From Odontocerum albicorne (Eukaryota; Arthropoda; Insecta; Trichoptera; Odontoceridae), in the NCBI GenBank assembly GCA_949825065.1, contig OX463849.1:6324001-6388000 (forward strand): a stretch of 64,000 bases of DNA. Direction: 5' to 3'. Made by a program: the position numbers and the translations under genes. The notes under the pieces were generated by a model. It saw only the letters and a program-made list of their open reading frames with translations, made no database searches and was not told the origin of the DNA. This document shows, piece after piece, positions 8,730 through 18,925 of this stretch; within the stretch, counting starts at the first letter, position 1, and every line of letters begins with the position of its first letter.

Positions 8730-10041
8730 CAGGGTGGGTCAAAAAGATGCTAGTGGTTTGAATATGAAATTAAAAAGAATTATGTAACATTTAACATTTT
8801 TTATTAGTATTATAAAAAACAAAAATCTTGGAATGTTTACGTCTGAAAAATAATGTTGCTTAAATGACGTCCCTCGGCTGCTTGGCACTCTTCAAACTGA
8901 AGTTACAGATTTTGGAAAATTCGGCGAAACGTTATTCTCGGTATATTGTTAATTTCCCGGATAATGTTCCTTTTGAGCTGCTCCAAATCTCTCGGATTAT
9001 TCTTGTCGACCACCGATTTAAGGTAGCCCCATAGAAAAAAATCACATGGAGTTAGATCGGGGCTGTGTGGAGGCCATTCGATATCCTCCCTTTTCGAAAT
9101 GAGTTTTCCCGGGAACATTTCTTTCAGCAGGTCTATAGACACCCTAGCAGTATAGCATGTGACACCATCTTGTTGGAACCATATCATCAAGGTATTGCCT
9201 TGAAATTCTTGCAAGGCTGGGACCAAGAACTCTCTTTACATGCCGCAATAATTGTGGGCTCTCACCGTCATCGCGCGCCTTCTTTCGTCCCCGAAAAAGT
9301 ATGGCCCGACAATACCGGTTGCCGATATTGTAGCCCACACGACAAGTTAAGGGCTGTGAAGTGGACGTTCATGCAGGTGGTGGAGATTGGTTTCGGACCA
9401 GAATCGACAATTTTGTTTATTGACGTGACCTTTAAGATGTAAATTCACCTTGTCACTGAATATAACGTTAATAAAATTGTTGAACCGGTCGAGTATCAGA
9501 TTAACAAAGTTAAGTTGGTTATTGGCATCATCTGGTTTTAATTCTTAAACAATCTGGCTCTTGCAAGCCTTAAGATGCAAATCACGCTTCAAAATTCGTC
9601 GTAAAGTTGTTCTCTTGATGTCCAAAGCCTGGCTTCTCTTACGAGTTAATTGTTGCGGATTTTGTTGAACTGAAACACGAACTCGCTACACAATGTCGGA
9701 CGTTCTCGCAGAGATCGGACGACCGCGATCAATTATTGTTATTGTCGGCCCAGTTCTTTCGAACATTTTAATCAATTTGCGTATCACATTGGCTCTTGGA
9801 GCCTCACGTATCTCCCGCAAACCGTGTTCCTGTCTGTACAACTGTCGTGCAGTAATCACAGATTAATTGTTTTCATATTACGCGCGGACACAAAATGCGC
9901 GCTGCGCTCCCGTGTACGGCTCCATGGCGACTACATTTCCGAGAAGCGACGCGTTGAGCAATATACCGCCCCGCCACCCCGCGCCGCGCGTTTCCGGGAA
10001 ATTAAGGACGCAAATCACCAACACCCTTATGACCCACCCTG
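8730..10041 (-). mobile_element. Tc1/mariner element, DD41D (rosa-like), full length
   Basis: Bounded by CAGGGTGGGTCA at 8730 and its reverse complement ending at 10,041, flanked by TA on both sides (8728-8729, 10,042-10,043), the TA target duplication of IS630-Tc1-mariner elements. Length 1312 bp is normal for the superfamily. The transposase lies on the minus strand. Its GC content is visibly higher than the flanks, especially 9690-10,020, consistent with relatively recent arrival from a differently composed element pool. Confidence 0.9.
8903..9865 (-). pseudogene. DD41D mariner-like transposase, broken
   Basis: Helix-turn-helix region is readable from about 9860 (ITARQLYRQEHGLREIREA, then RGRPISARTSD), followed by TTLRRILKRDLHL, FVNLILDRFN, WSETNLHHLHERPLHS and, after a frameshift near 9240-9300, WFQQDGVTCYTARVSIDLL and SPDLTPCDFFLWGYLKSVV. 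From the D of QQDG to the D of PCDFF there are 41 residues, the DD41D spacing of the rosa family. At least two in-frame stops in the N-terminal half and one frameshift make it non-functional. Confidence 0.85.
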
Positions 10042-10516
10042 TATATAAACACGGAAAGAAAAAAATAATAATCAAATACAAAAAAATCTCTCTTAAGGGT
10101 AATAAAACAGAAAATTGTTATAGTTTGAAATATTTAAATCTGTTGTTATTTGTTATAAATTTTAATATTTTTATCTACTTAAAAAAAAAAATGGAAACAT
10201 TTATTATTCCCATCACCGGCCAAACCATGACGGGATACCGTCCTAATAATACAAAAATCATAATGTGTTGGATAAACAGACAATGGGATAAAGGTCTAAA
10301 CAAACTTGAATTATATATTGTAAGAAGGGAAATGAAAATAAATCGCTATACCATTTAATTATCAATGTCTGGGGAACGGAAAAGAGAGAGAGAATTATAG
10401 GGAATACGGAAAAACACGCTACGCCATCGAAGATACATGTTATGATCTTTAAGTGTCTATCACTCTCATTGTGTCAAGACACATGCGCAATTCGGTGATT
10501 TCTCTAGCTCCTCTCT
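10042..10516. other. No gene recognised
   Basis: A long plus-strand frame running out of the mariner end to 10,358 is an artefact of the junction. GA-rich run at 10,380-10,395. Confidence 0.5.
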
Positions 10517-11035
10517 TAAAGTTTCCCTTCCTGTGCTAAAATAATCCGCGCGTCCCGGTGCTGTGTATTCAATACACACCAATACACAGGAAAAAGTGAG
10601 TGATTTAAAATTGAAAAAATAAGAAAAAATAAGAAAAAACAAGAAAAAATAAGCCAATCGCTTAAATTAATTAAATTTGAAGTCAAAAGTGATAATAATT
10701 GAAATTCAATTGTTGAAAACATGAAAAAAAAACATCGGTTGACGTTTACAAAACGGGCGAAGAGACCACCTCAAACAAATTCCCGAGAGCTACTGTAGCG
10801 AGAGAAGCGATCGAACTGAGATTCTATTTCTTGCGTTCCCATATACCGAAGTAGAGGGAGAGTGAGATGTGAATAGCGTCGCTTCCTCACCCATAGCGGT
10901 TTTTAGAATGAATATATCTACGTCACACACTGGCACACGTTTGATTGTATTGGTGGATTTATTCCCAATTTTCACAAAATATATCTGATGTGGCCGATAA
11001 GTGCTAATTATTATTAATATTAATACTAACCCGAA
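10517..11035 (+). mobile_element. Non-autonomous element related to TTAA-flanked element at 43,392
   Basis: From TTAAAGTTTCCCTTCCTGTG onward, segments GTGCTAAAAT, GAAGT.AAA, GATAATAATTGAAATT, TGTTGAAAACATGAAAA, GAGAGTGAGATGTGAATA and CTAATTATTATTAATATTA match, in the same order, those at 43,388-43,880. The right end is not identifiable here. No coding capacity. The shared GC-rich middle differs considerably, so the copies are old. Confidence 0.65.
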
Positions 11036-11418
11036 TGATCGAGATAAAGGACCAAAGACAATATTGTCTCATTTCTACATCAACAATTTGAATATTTTGA
11101 GAACTGTAAGAATTAACAAACTTGTTCTAATCATGTATCATAGTATAAATAGGCCAAAACCCATACGATGGTTGTCGCCAAAGAAAGAGTACGAGAATTG
11201 AATTTTGAATACAAGAAAGCGAGAGAAGAATACTTGGATTCTTTCCGAAAGTAATTCGAAATTTGAATATCGGTGGGTCCGTGATACTGAACGAATTTTA
11301 ATACCTAGCTAACAATTTTTGAACCGGTGTAAAAGGGGACGATGTATAAATGATATATTTAAACAATTTTTACATTTATGAATATATATTTTCATAAATG
11401 TAGAATTTGTTTTACTTC
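11036..11418. other. AT-rich, no gene recognised
   Basis: Only a 66-codon frame without resemblance. Confidence 0.45.
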
Positions 11419-11445
11419 CGTGAATATTTCACGGGTTGCAACTAG
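11419..11445 (+). other. Helitron-like 3' terminus (candidate)
   Basis: A perfect 6-bp hairpin CGTGAA-TAT-TTCACG (11,419-11,433) is followed after 8 nt by CTAG (11,442-11,445) and then T, the arrangement of Helitron 3' ends (hairpin, 5-12 nt, CTRR, insertion before T). No 5' TC end or Rep/helicase was found. Confidence 0.35.
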
Positions 11446-11679
11446 TTTTTTTCTTGAGTCTCCCAATACTACACCATCCATAATATTTTTCCTCATACAT
11501 GACGTATAGTTGTTAGGAATATTGTATGATAAATATAAGTGTATATTAAAATATATATAATTTTATGAAATCTTTACAGTTTTATATGAAAGAGTCAGGC
11601 GAATATTGCAAATGTTGATTGAGTCAAACCGTATTAGTATATGAGGATGCAGGCGAATGACCAATATGACTAATCTCAA

Positions 11680-12180
11680 GAGATCAAAGTAAGAGTGGAG
11701 ATGGCACAGAGCTGCTTCTTCAAAATACAGAATCTTCTCTGTAGCAAGGTTTTCTATCTCAACCTATATATGCGAATGTTAAATTACTCCATATTCCCCA
11801 TACTTCTATTTGTTACCAAAACATGAACACTTAGTCAAGCCACTACAAATAAACTAGAAACTTTGAAATGTAGTGGCATCGAAGAATGCCGAGGTCTCAT
11901 GAGTTTACAAGTTTGTAAATATGATAACTTGAATAAAAATAGAGAAATATTATCCACCTTGTAAATGAAAAATTAGAGTACTTTAAACATATGATCTGAA
12001 GAAAAATATATAAGATCCTTTAACTGATATAAAAGGGAGAAATTTGGGGCAGAAGGAGCGTTCAAGAAGGCACACCTCTACTAAAACAATTAGCAGGAGT
12101 GGTTTCACTATGGTGCCATATACTATCTCAAAAAGCTGCTAGGTCAAGATAACCTTGAAGATCACCAAGAAAAGATGTTT
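11680..12180 (+). pseudogene. RTE-like LINE fragment
   Basis: Frames read IKVRVEMAQSCFFKIQNLLC, LSQATTNKLETLKCSG, then after frameshifts KKLLGQDNLEDHQEKM near 12,130-12,180. This order (thumb segment with a tyrosine/leucine-rich link, then T.ATTKKLE..E, then a basic C-terminus) matches RTE-like LINE C-termini as at 222-950. Many stops. Confidence 0.55.
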
Positions 12181-13011
12181 AAAAAAATCTAGGAGAGGGT
12201 TTTTAAAGAAGATGAAAAAATGTGTGAAATTTTCATACGAATTTTATTCATACATCTTTATTTATTTTTCCAGCCTTATTTTTTGGATAAATTAAAAATG
12301 GACAAAATTCAATACTTCAACACAAACCCGATATATTTATTTAACAAACCTCACAAAAAAAAAAAACATTAAATAAGCTCGAAAATATGCAGAGTTGACC
12401 TTATGTAAATAAACATTGTTTACAAAACTCCACGCTTTGATTTTTTTTTCAAATATAATTTGTATTTTTTTTTCCTCCAAAACAGTCTTATTTTTCAAAG
12501 TTTACAGGAATTAAAAACAAATGTGAAATTATAATTGATTTATGGAATTTCATCTGAATATAAATATATCAGAATTTATATACTCAAGTTCATTATTTCA
12601 ATGAGAGGAATTCTGGGGTATATTTTTGTTCTTATCTTCTAAGCGGATGGAGGGTAAATATGCATAACGTTGGAATATATAAGTGTAAAAAATTTCCTTA
12701 GGCAGAATGAACACGATAAAATATGAGGAACTAGTCAATTTAGGGTTGACTTTTTTTTTTAATTGAAATATGTGTACTAATATTTATTTTGTTTTTTGAA
12801 TTAAAAATATCAGTTTTTCTTTCTCGGGTTTAAGAGAGCATAGGCCAATATACCTGGAATCTGTGGAACTCGGACCATTCCAATAAACTCAGTGTCTTCT
12901 GTCGTCCTATTTAGTAAAATGCTTGTATTCTTGCCCGGGGGCTGTAGATTCAGTTTCTGTTGTCAACCATTTCATAAAAAGGGTTCCAGTCAGGTTTTTT
13001 GCTTATTTATT
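12181..13011. other. AT-rich, nothing recognised
   Basis: Poly-A and poly-T runs (12,355; 12,440; 12,750) and no frame with family resemblance. Confidence 0.5.
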
Positions 13012-13202
13012 TTATTAAAAAAGAACTGGATAGTCTATTGCCATGTAGCAATCTCCTCCAAGCAACCAGAAAGATGTTTTAATGGGCTCTAAGTGAAAAC
13101 GAGACTGGAATTCCATTTCCTTTAATTTGGGTTCCAGCGGGGATCGAACCTGCAACCTACAAATCGGAAGACAAGCTTCTTACCACCAGACAACGGAGGT
13201 CG
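13012..13202 (-). mobile_element. SINE-1, near full length
   Basis: Minus strand: GACCTCCGTTGTCTGGTGGT, AAGAAGCTTGTCTTCCGATT, GGTTGCAGGTTCGATCCCCG (B box GGTTCGATCCC), TGGAACCCAAATTAAAGG, AATTCCAGTCTCGTTTTCAC, ACATCTTTCTGGTTGCTTGG, AGGAGATTGCTACATGGCAA. A-box and B-box are well kept. A divergent tail of the related type (GATTGCGACGTGGCAATTAG, AACGAAAGTGTAAT) follows in plus orientation at 13,222-13,295, so two SINE ends lie head to head. Confidence 0.85.
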
Positions 13203-13384
13203 TCTTAAACATCGGCCTAGTTTGTGGGAAAAGATTGCGACGTGGCAATTAGCACGCTATGTTGTAGTCTAGGCAACGAAAGTGTAATAAAATTCAAATA
13301 TAAGTATAAATGCCCGTTCTGAGATAGCTGCTTTAAATTGGTGTGTTCTTAAATAGAAAAAAAAAGAAAACAGTTTTAATAAGC

Positions 13385-13798
13385 AGATATAATATATCAT
13401 AATTTTCTATCCATGCATACAACTTTCCCCTTCTCTAAATGTATATATTTTGTCATGCACAATCTTCCGTTGTTCATATTCTCACTTTACCTTCTTTCAA
13501 AATCTGGTCCACTACTTAAACCACGTTTTCCTCGGTCTACATTTGCTTCACACACCTTGCATTTGTGATTTGTATGCTAATGTAGTAATTATTTTCTAAT
13601 TGTTTCTCTCTTTACGTACAAATCATCTTAAATATTCATTTTTGTGCACTTTAAATATTGATTTTATTGTTGCATTCATTTCTGATGCCTTCATTCCGCC
13701 TTTTTTTTCATATATAGACATTCCACAAAAAGATGTGCTCCATATGTTGCATTTTTTATCACAGAAATATCAAGTGTTCATATCTCTATAAAAACCTA
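13385..13798 (-). pseudogene. LINE-B fragment cut by solo LTR
   Basis: Antisense LINE-B segments (TCTCTCTTTACGTACAAATC, ATCTTAAATATTCATTTTTG, GATGCCTTCATTCCGCCTT) correspond to the region between RT and C-terminus. The copy stops exactly where the LTR begins at 13,799, so the LTR inserted into it or used its edge. Confidence 0.45.
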
Positions 13799-14274
13799 TA
13801 TACGCCACTGGTACAAAGAACTGTAACACAGGTAGATGGCTGCTGCAGAATGCTCAGATAATTCAGCTCACGTTCAGAGGTGTAGATCGGTGAAAAGGTA
13901 GCAGGGTGAAGAGATTCCTCTAAGGCAGGTATTAGATAATCGCAAGTAAAACACAGTAGGCAGGGTGAACTAAATAGTGATTTATTTTGGTCTTTTACAC
14001 TTCTTATGTGCGGTCAATCGCTCATCGCAAGCGCCTGTTTTCGCCGCTGTATGCAGTCACAACTCACGAAATGTTACATTTTTCGTAAGCTGTGCACACG
14101 CAGAGGCCGGCCGACTTGCGATATAGTTTCGCGGTGGCCGCGCATAAGTCTCATTTGCGTTGCGGTCGCGACGCAGCGCAGATCTCAACAAATATAAATA
14201 TTCATACAAAATCCCATAAAAATACCAAACAAATATCAAAATATAACCTGATGATAACGCACACGTTCGATACA
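13799..14274 (+). mobile_element. Solo LTR, copy 1
   Basis: Same family as 48,649-49,168 and 51,116-51,564: GATGGCTGCTG, GTGTAGATCGGTGAAAAGG, GGTGAAGAGATTCCTCT, CAATCGCTCATCGCAAG, GTTGCGGTCGCGACGCAG. Starts TATACG (TGTACG in the others), ends CGATACA. Flanking pentamers ACCTA and AACTA match at four of five bases, a decayed 5-bp target duplication. No internal retroviral-like genes, so it arose by LTR-LTR recombination. Orientation is arbitrary. Confidence 0.8.
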
Positions 14275-14299
14275 AACTAAATGTTTTAAAGAAATGTAG

Positions 14300-14530
14300 C
14301 GAAATGCCAAATGTATGAGAGAAAGACTAAGAAAGTTTGATTGGATCGAATGAGTGATATTCTGAAGGAAAAATAAACGTTAACAGTCACATGAATCGTA
14401 GATGTTATATGAAAAGGTGTATGGGTGTGGAACAGACTAAATATGTGTGTCTAGTTAGGAAAGTATGGCTCTCTGTCGTCTCTGTCTGCCCCGACAGGGA
14501 AGTGGGTTTATTATATGTATTTAATATTAA
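14300..14530 (+). pseudogene. LINE-B 3' end
   Basis: A frame reads MNRRCYMKRCMGVEQTK and VWLSVVSVCPDREVG, the C-terminal cysteine-containing segment and VSAYP-like motif of LINE-B; upstream RERLRKFDWIE in another frame precedes it. Ends in an AT-rich tail. Confidence 0.7.
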
Positions 14531-15160
14531 TCTCATACACTTTGTTAAAAACACGGTCATGTATACCAATAATAATAATGAAATAAACTCTGGTCGATAA
14601 GAAGAAACAGTTAAAAAACAATAAATTTACCAGATGTATTTGCATTAAATTGTTAAATAAATAAAGTAAAGAATACACATTTACAGCCTAATGAACAAGA
14701 ACCGTTGCAGCCCTGTTTTGAAGAAATATCGGAAGGTTAGGGGCATATCTGGCCTCGAGCCAAAACGCTGGGACAACTGGGGAAATTTATATTTTCCAAC
14801 AACTACCTACGTTCCTACCCTTTTATTTGCAAAAAAAAACTATATGAATAGAGTTATAATAGTGCAAAATCATCGAAAATGAGATATGGAAATATTGCAC
14901 GAGGATTATGGAAAAGAAATGATAACGATGAAGTTAATGGTTTTAGTTAAACTATTGATGAAAAAATCGACATCAGGATATATAATATTTGACATTTAAA
15001 ATGATTCATTGAAACAAAGGAAAAATTGAGATTTTGAAGGAAATACGTTACGTCATAATAACTTGTTGCAAAAATTAACATAAACTCTAGAATGCAATTT
15101 GACTTTAAGCAAAACAAATATGTTATTTAATATTAAAAAAAGTATCAATGCGTTATTGCA
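14531..15160. other. AT-rich, nothing recognised
   Basis: A 63-codon frame at 14,691-14,882 has no motif I recognise. Confidence 0.45.
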
Positions 15161-15530
15161 CACCTGACTTTCAATTTGGGTTCGATTCCCGAACTAGATA
15201 GCAAGTCAATGAGATGGCCTAAAATGTCGAATGAGACGAAGAAAGGAGCTTAAAGATGGTTTGAATGTGTGGAGAGAATGAATGATGAAATAATGACTAA
15301 GCGAGTAACAAGTCCAAAGTAGAAGGTGTGCGTAGAAGAGGTAGACTGAGGAAAAAGTGAACGGATCATATTTTGGGAGAATGTAGAATGAGAAGTATGA
15401 ATTGTAGAAGATTGTGCATGACGAGATGTATGAATGTAGAGGAGGCCTAATTTGTTCACTTAGATAGAAAAGTTTGGAGATATATTATCTCTGCTTACTC
15501 CGCAAGAGACACTATGTAATGACATGTATG
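15161..15530 (+). mobile_element. tRNA-like head joined to LINE-B 3' end
   Basis: 15,164-15,200 has TTGCACACCTGACTTTC and GGGTTCGATTCCCGAACTAG, an exact B box (GGTTCGATTCC). It runs into LINE-B C-terminal sequence: WFECVERMNDE (15,258 onward), then broken frames and a terminal LSLLTPQET near 15,490. This could be a SINE with LINE-B tail or two adjacent insertions; the LINE part, about 300 bp, is longer than a SINE tail normally is. Confidence 0.6.
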
Positions 15531-15569
15531 TATGTACTTGTATATATGTATGTACTCGTATGTATGTAC
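15520..15569. repeat. (TATG)n-type microsatellite tail
   Basis: Irregular TGTATGTA units with TGTACTCGTATG interruptions at the 3' end of the LINE-B copy, the family's usual tail. Confidence 0.8.
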
Positions 15570-15779
15570 AGTACCCGGTTGTAAGTAGTACACACCGGAC
15601 TTAAGAAAGAGGCTGTCGGCCAACATCGGCTTTGTAGAGCGTCGTCTCTGTCGCTTGACAACGGCTGACAAATAGCGACGGCACACGTGTATAAATGACA
15701 GAGATGACGCTTTACAAATCCGATTATGGTCGACAGTCTCTTTCTTAAGCCCGATGTGTATTACTTACCGCCGAGTACT
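15570..15779. mobile_element. MITE with about 80-bp terminal inverted repeats
   Basis: Left AGTACCCGGTTGTAAGTAGT, ACACACCGGACTTAAGAAAG, AGGCTGTCGGCC; the right end is its inverse (CTTTCTTAAGCCCGATGTGT, ATTACTTACCGCCGAGTACT). TIRs cover most of the 210 bp, so the element can fold into one hairpin. TGTATGTAC occurs on both sides (15,561-15,569 and 15,781-15,789) and could be a 9-bp target duplication, but the site is a microsatellite, so this is uncertain. Confidence 0.8.
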
Positions 15780-15844
15780 TTGTATGTACCTATGTATGTA
15801 CTCGTAAGTTGCTTTCATCCACAACCCTATACTATCAATTTTAA

Positions 15845-16400
15845 TGTACGTACTATCACGCCGCTTCCCTGTTGGGGTAGGCGGAGAGGAAAGAACTCCA
15901 GATTTTCATACCGTAACACACATATTTCACCACTTCTACATCCATACATCTTCTCATACAGCTCCTACGATTTCCATTCCTTTTAATACTCTCTTCTTTC
16001 GAATTATTAATCACATAATCCAAAAACTTTTTCTAAGTCTTTACCTACCACGCCTTCCACCCACATTTGCACTGTATATTTGTTTTGTTAGTCTTTCTTC
16101 ATTCACTCATTTGACATGTCCAAATCATCTCAGAGCGCTATGATCTTACTAAATTCATATCACTCAATTCTCAATTCCGTCATAAATGTATTATTTTCAG
16201 TGCACGCATTTATTCAGCTCATTGCAGTATTTTTCCACGTCGATGTTCTGCTTTCATACATCAAAATTTACACAAAAATACTTTTGTGAACTACATCTTA
16301 GCAGCATCTAAACTTTATAGTTCGTGAATACAGGTTTTAGTACCCCATTAACTTTTTATCTATCGCTACACATCGTTCGATATATCTCTGTTGTTTCTTA
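15845..16400 (-). pseudogene. LINE-B fragment, decayed
   Basis: Antisense 3' end ACGCCGCTTCCCTGTTGGGG (reading PTGKR-like on the minus strand), CATACATCTTCTCATACAGC and successive segments to TCTATCGCTACACATCG near 16,370, colinear with other LINE-B copies (1108-2205). Confidence 0.65.
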
Positions 16401-16440
16401 TTATATTTTGTTGTTTAACAATTTCGTTATATACAATGCA

Positions 16441-16615
16441 ACCTAGTGGATATATTGACATATAGAAATTTCTTCTGACCAACGAGAAATTCGTTATAAG
16501 TGTCAAAAGTGAAAATTAAACTAAAAGCATTTAAAAAAAACGGTTAACAACAGGAATCGAACTCGCAACGGAGTGAAGACAGCCGTTTTACTAACAAGAC
16601 TACGGAGGTCGTTGG
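16441..16615 (-). mobile_element. SINE-1, diverged
   Basis: Minus-strand head CGACCTCCGTAGTCTTGTTA, GTAAAACGGCTG, GCGAGTTCGATTCCTG (B box GTTCGATTCC), with a decayed body containing CTTTTGACACTT and GGTCAGAAGAAATTTC. Confidence 0.65.
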
Positions 16616-17501
16616 ACATTGTTTATATCAGAATGCTGCGCACGGTACTAAACAAGGATAATAAAAAAATACCTTATGATATTAATGAATTTGGATGAAT
16701 CAAAAACTATTTGCGCAGATGGAAAGAGGAAAAATCACAAAATTTGTTGGTATACACATATATGTTATACTCTTAATAAATACTTTTACTATCATTATAA
16801 ACTCCGTAGGAAAATAGGTTTTCCTAACTCCTAACAGAATTTTAACTTTGCGTGCTGAAAATCAATTGCATTTCTTTTAAAAATATTCTCAAGCTGAGTA
16901 TTGCATCGTTCTCTGGCGCAATCTCGATCTCGTTCTATACTTCTTCGCGCACGGAAATTGGATGCTGAATTAGATCTTGGGTTGTTCAATTAACTTAAAA
17001 GTACGAACTCTGCAGACACTGGGAGAAGAATGTTTTTATTGCGAAAGTTACAAACTTCAATAATCTCGAATTGAAATACTTATTTACGACTTAATGGTAA
17101 TGGATTCTTTACCATAGAATCGTGAAGGAAACGGATACAGCGTTCCTTAAGTGGAAAAAAGTTTTTGTGTAATCCGTATAATTCAATTTTAAACCTTTCA
17201 ACCGAACGTTTTATAGTTAGGCTTTTAACTTTATAATTCATCAAATTGAACTTGTTCATTGACGTATGATTTGACTTTTCGAGACTTTGATCAGAAAAAA
17301 ATATCGTTAACAGAAGGTAGATAGATACATATGTATTTGTTTATTATATTTTATTCAACGGTGCAATATAGCTTACGATATTAAAAAAAAAGTTGTTAAA
17401 GCTTCGTTTCTTCACAAAGAACAATAACAACCCTAAAATAATAAAAATAAATTATAACATTTATAATAAAACCAAATAATCAGACACATTAACAATAAAG
17501 T
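16616..17501. other. No gene recognised
   Basis: AT-rich; no frame above 60 codons and no known repeat family. Confidence 0.5.
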
Positions 17502-17585
17502 ATTGTAATTTGTTTTATCAAACACTGTTTATTCCACTTATTACGTAAAGTGGACTAAACAGTATTTGATAAAACAAATTACAAT
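17502..17585. repeat. 37-bp-arm palindrome from the hammerhead-associated repeat
   Basis: Left arm 17,502-17,538 (ATTGTAATTTGTTTTATC, AAACACTGTTTATTCCACT) is the near-exact inverse of 17,549-17,585 (AGTGGACTAAACAGTATTTG, ATAAAACAAATTACAAT), with a 10-bp spacer. Each arm is the segment downstream of the ribozyme-like core in the units at 4.1 and 7.3 kb. The sequence after it (CTCCACAATTTTAATG) continues that repeat to about 17,640. Confidence 0.92.
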
Positions 17586-17779
17586 ATCTCTAAGCCTCCA
17601 CAATTTTAATGTCTTAACTATAAATAATATTAAATAAAGTATTTAAAAAAATAGATAAATATGCAAGTACACACGTCAAAATTATCTCAAAAGTATATAA
17701 AAAATCAACAATACTCACAATACAATTAACGGGATCTTCTTAACATCGAGCTTCATTATACACACTACAACACTCACAC

Positions 17780-17900
17780 TCCACAAACAAGCCGTATGTG
17801 TTAATATCACAGAACAGAAGAGCCCAGAGGTCCTCTGAAGCTCGACTTTCCTCGGTGAGTTTTCTGCGATTTTCTCACCGAATATGTCTTCAATACATAT
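17780..17900 (+). repeat. Dispersed repeat with conserved hairpin, copy 1
   Basis: AGCCGTATGTGTTAATATC is followed at 17,851-17,880 by TCGGTGAG, loop TTTTCTGCGATTTT, CTCACCGA, a perfect 8-bp stem. Related hairpins occur at 32,084-32,115 and 49,657-49,688. Confidence 0.65.
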
Positions 17901-18097
17901 GCAAATGCGGGGAAGCTCCAATTACACAGGCCGCAGCCGATACCTTCCCATCCCTACACTCAACACCTACACCTGATTTTATAAATTCATGTATTTATTT
18001 CCCTCTTAAATTTGTTGTTGTCGTCGCTGCTGTTTATGCTCTTCGGTCATCAGTTTACAGTCCCTCAGACGGTAGGGAAGTAAGAGATAAAGAGTGT

Positions 18098-18639
18098 TCA
18101 CGCCATAACGTGACGCGGAATGTGGGGGCGCTCTTTTATCGCGGCCGGCCCCCTGTCGCGCGCGGGCCGCATCGTCATCATTCCCGGTCCTATCGCGCGT
18201 ATTCTCACAAGTTGAATTGGATAGTATTGTGGCGTATGTCGGTTATCGGACTCGACGAGGCCGTTCCGCTGGGTCTCGCCCACTTGTTCGTAGACCACCG
18301 CCGTGAGAACACCTCAAGCCGGGCCAGCTAGCCGCCGGCGCGCTCCATCGCCGAAACCTGGGACGAGTTACTTTTTACCAGCCGCGACCACTCTCCAGAA
18401 GTTCTCAAAATCAGCCGAGATCTCCGAATCCCGTCATCCACGCCATCATCGAACAAGACAACCATGAGTAACCATTCCTTTTATCCTTATCTTTCCAGTT
18501 TGGCTAACGCCGAACTATATTGTCCTTCGAGCCGGATATGAACCAGCGACCTGTGGATCAGTGACCAGCGACCAAAGAAAGCTCACGAAGCCTCGCCGCG
18601 CTACGTCTTTGCCCCTTATTCACCGTCCTCTCCAGCATC
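18098..18639. other. GC-rich block without recognised gene
   Basis: Local composition is far more GC-rich than the rest of the window (for example CGCGGCCGGCCCC, GTCGCGCGCGGGCCGC near 18,140-18,170) and rich in CpG. Plus frame 17,798-18,331 (177 codons) and minus frame 18,298-18,098 are open but share no motif with any family I know. It may be an old GC-rich transposon, a CpG-rich promoter or a contaminating insertion. Confidence 0.4.
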
Positions 18640-18925
18640 GTCTCCTCATCTCTACCGTCTTCAGCACCGTCGCTACACTGAGGCCCCCGGGATGAGCGGG
18701 AGGACACCTTGCCTGAACTGCGCCACCAGGGCCGCTGACATGAGCGTTCGAACGCCTTTGGAGATAGTCACCATGCCCAACTATGGTTGATTCAAATGTC
18801 AAACAATGGCTCATCAAGCCTAAAAATTCCCCATAAATTAACACACAAATACTTAATATAAGTATACACATATAAATAACACTGCACACACATATGACAC
18901 AACAGTGGAAAAGGTATTCCCTCAA
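18640..18925 (-). repeat. Dispersed repeat X, copy 1
   Basis: On the minus strand CCTTTTCCACTGTTGTG, CATATGTGTGTGCAGTG, GTGTATACTT and AGCGGCCCTGGTGGCGCAG with GTGTCCTCCCG recur in the same order at 60,160-60,440 (+). The nature of the element is unknown; a frame of 101 codons here is not conserved in the second copy. Confidence 0.6.

Noticed and set aside
9867..10358. 163-aa plus-strand ORF
   Set aside because: It starts antisense to the DD41D transposase and runs across the mariner boundary into AT-rich flank.
15561..15789. Secure 9-bp target duplication TGTATGTAC for the AGTAC MITE
   Set aside because: Both flanks are TATG microsatellite, where this string is expected anyway.
17798..18331. 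177-aa plus-strand ORF
   Set aside because: Long because of high GC content; includes the dispersed hairpin repeat and has no recognisable motif. Kept only as part of the GC-rich block.
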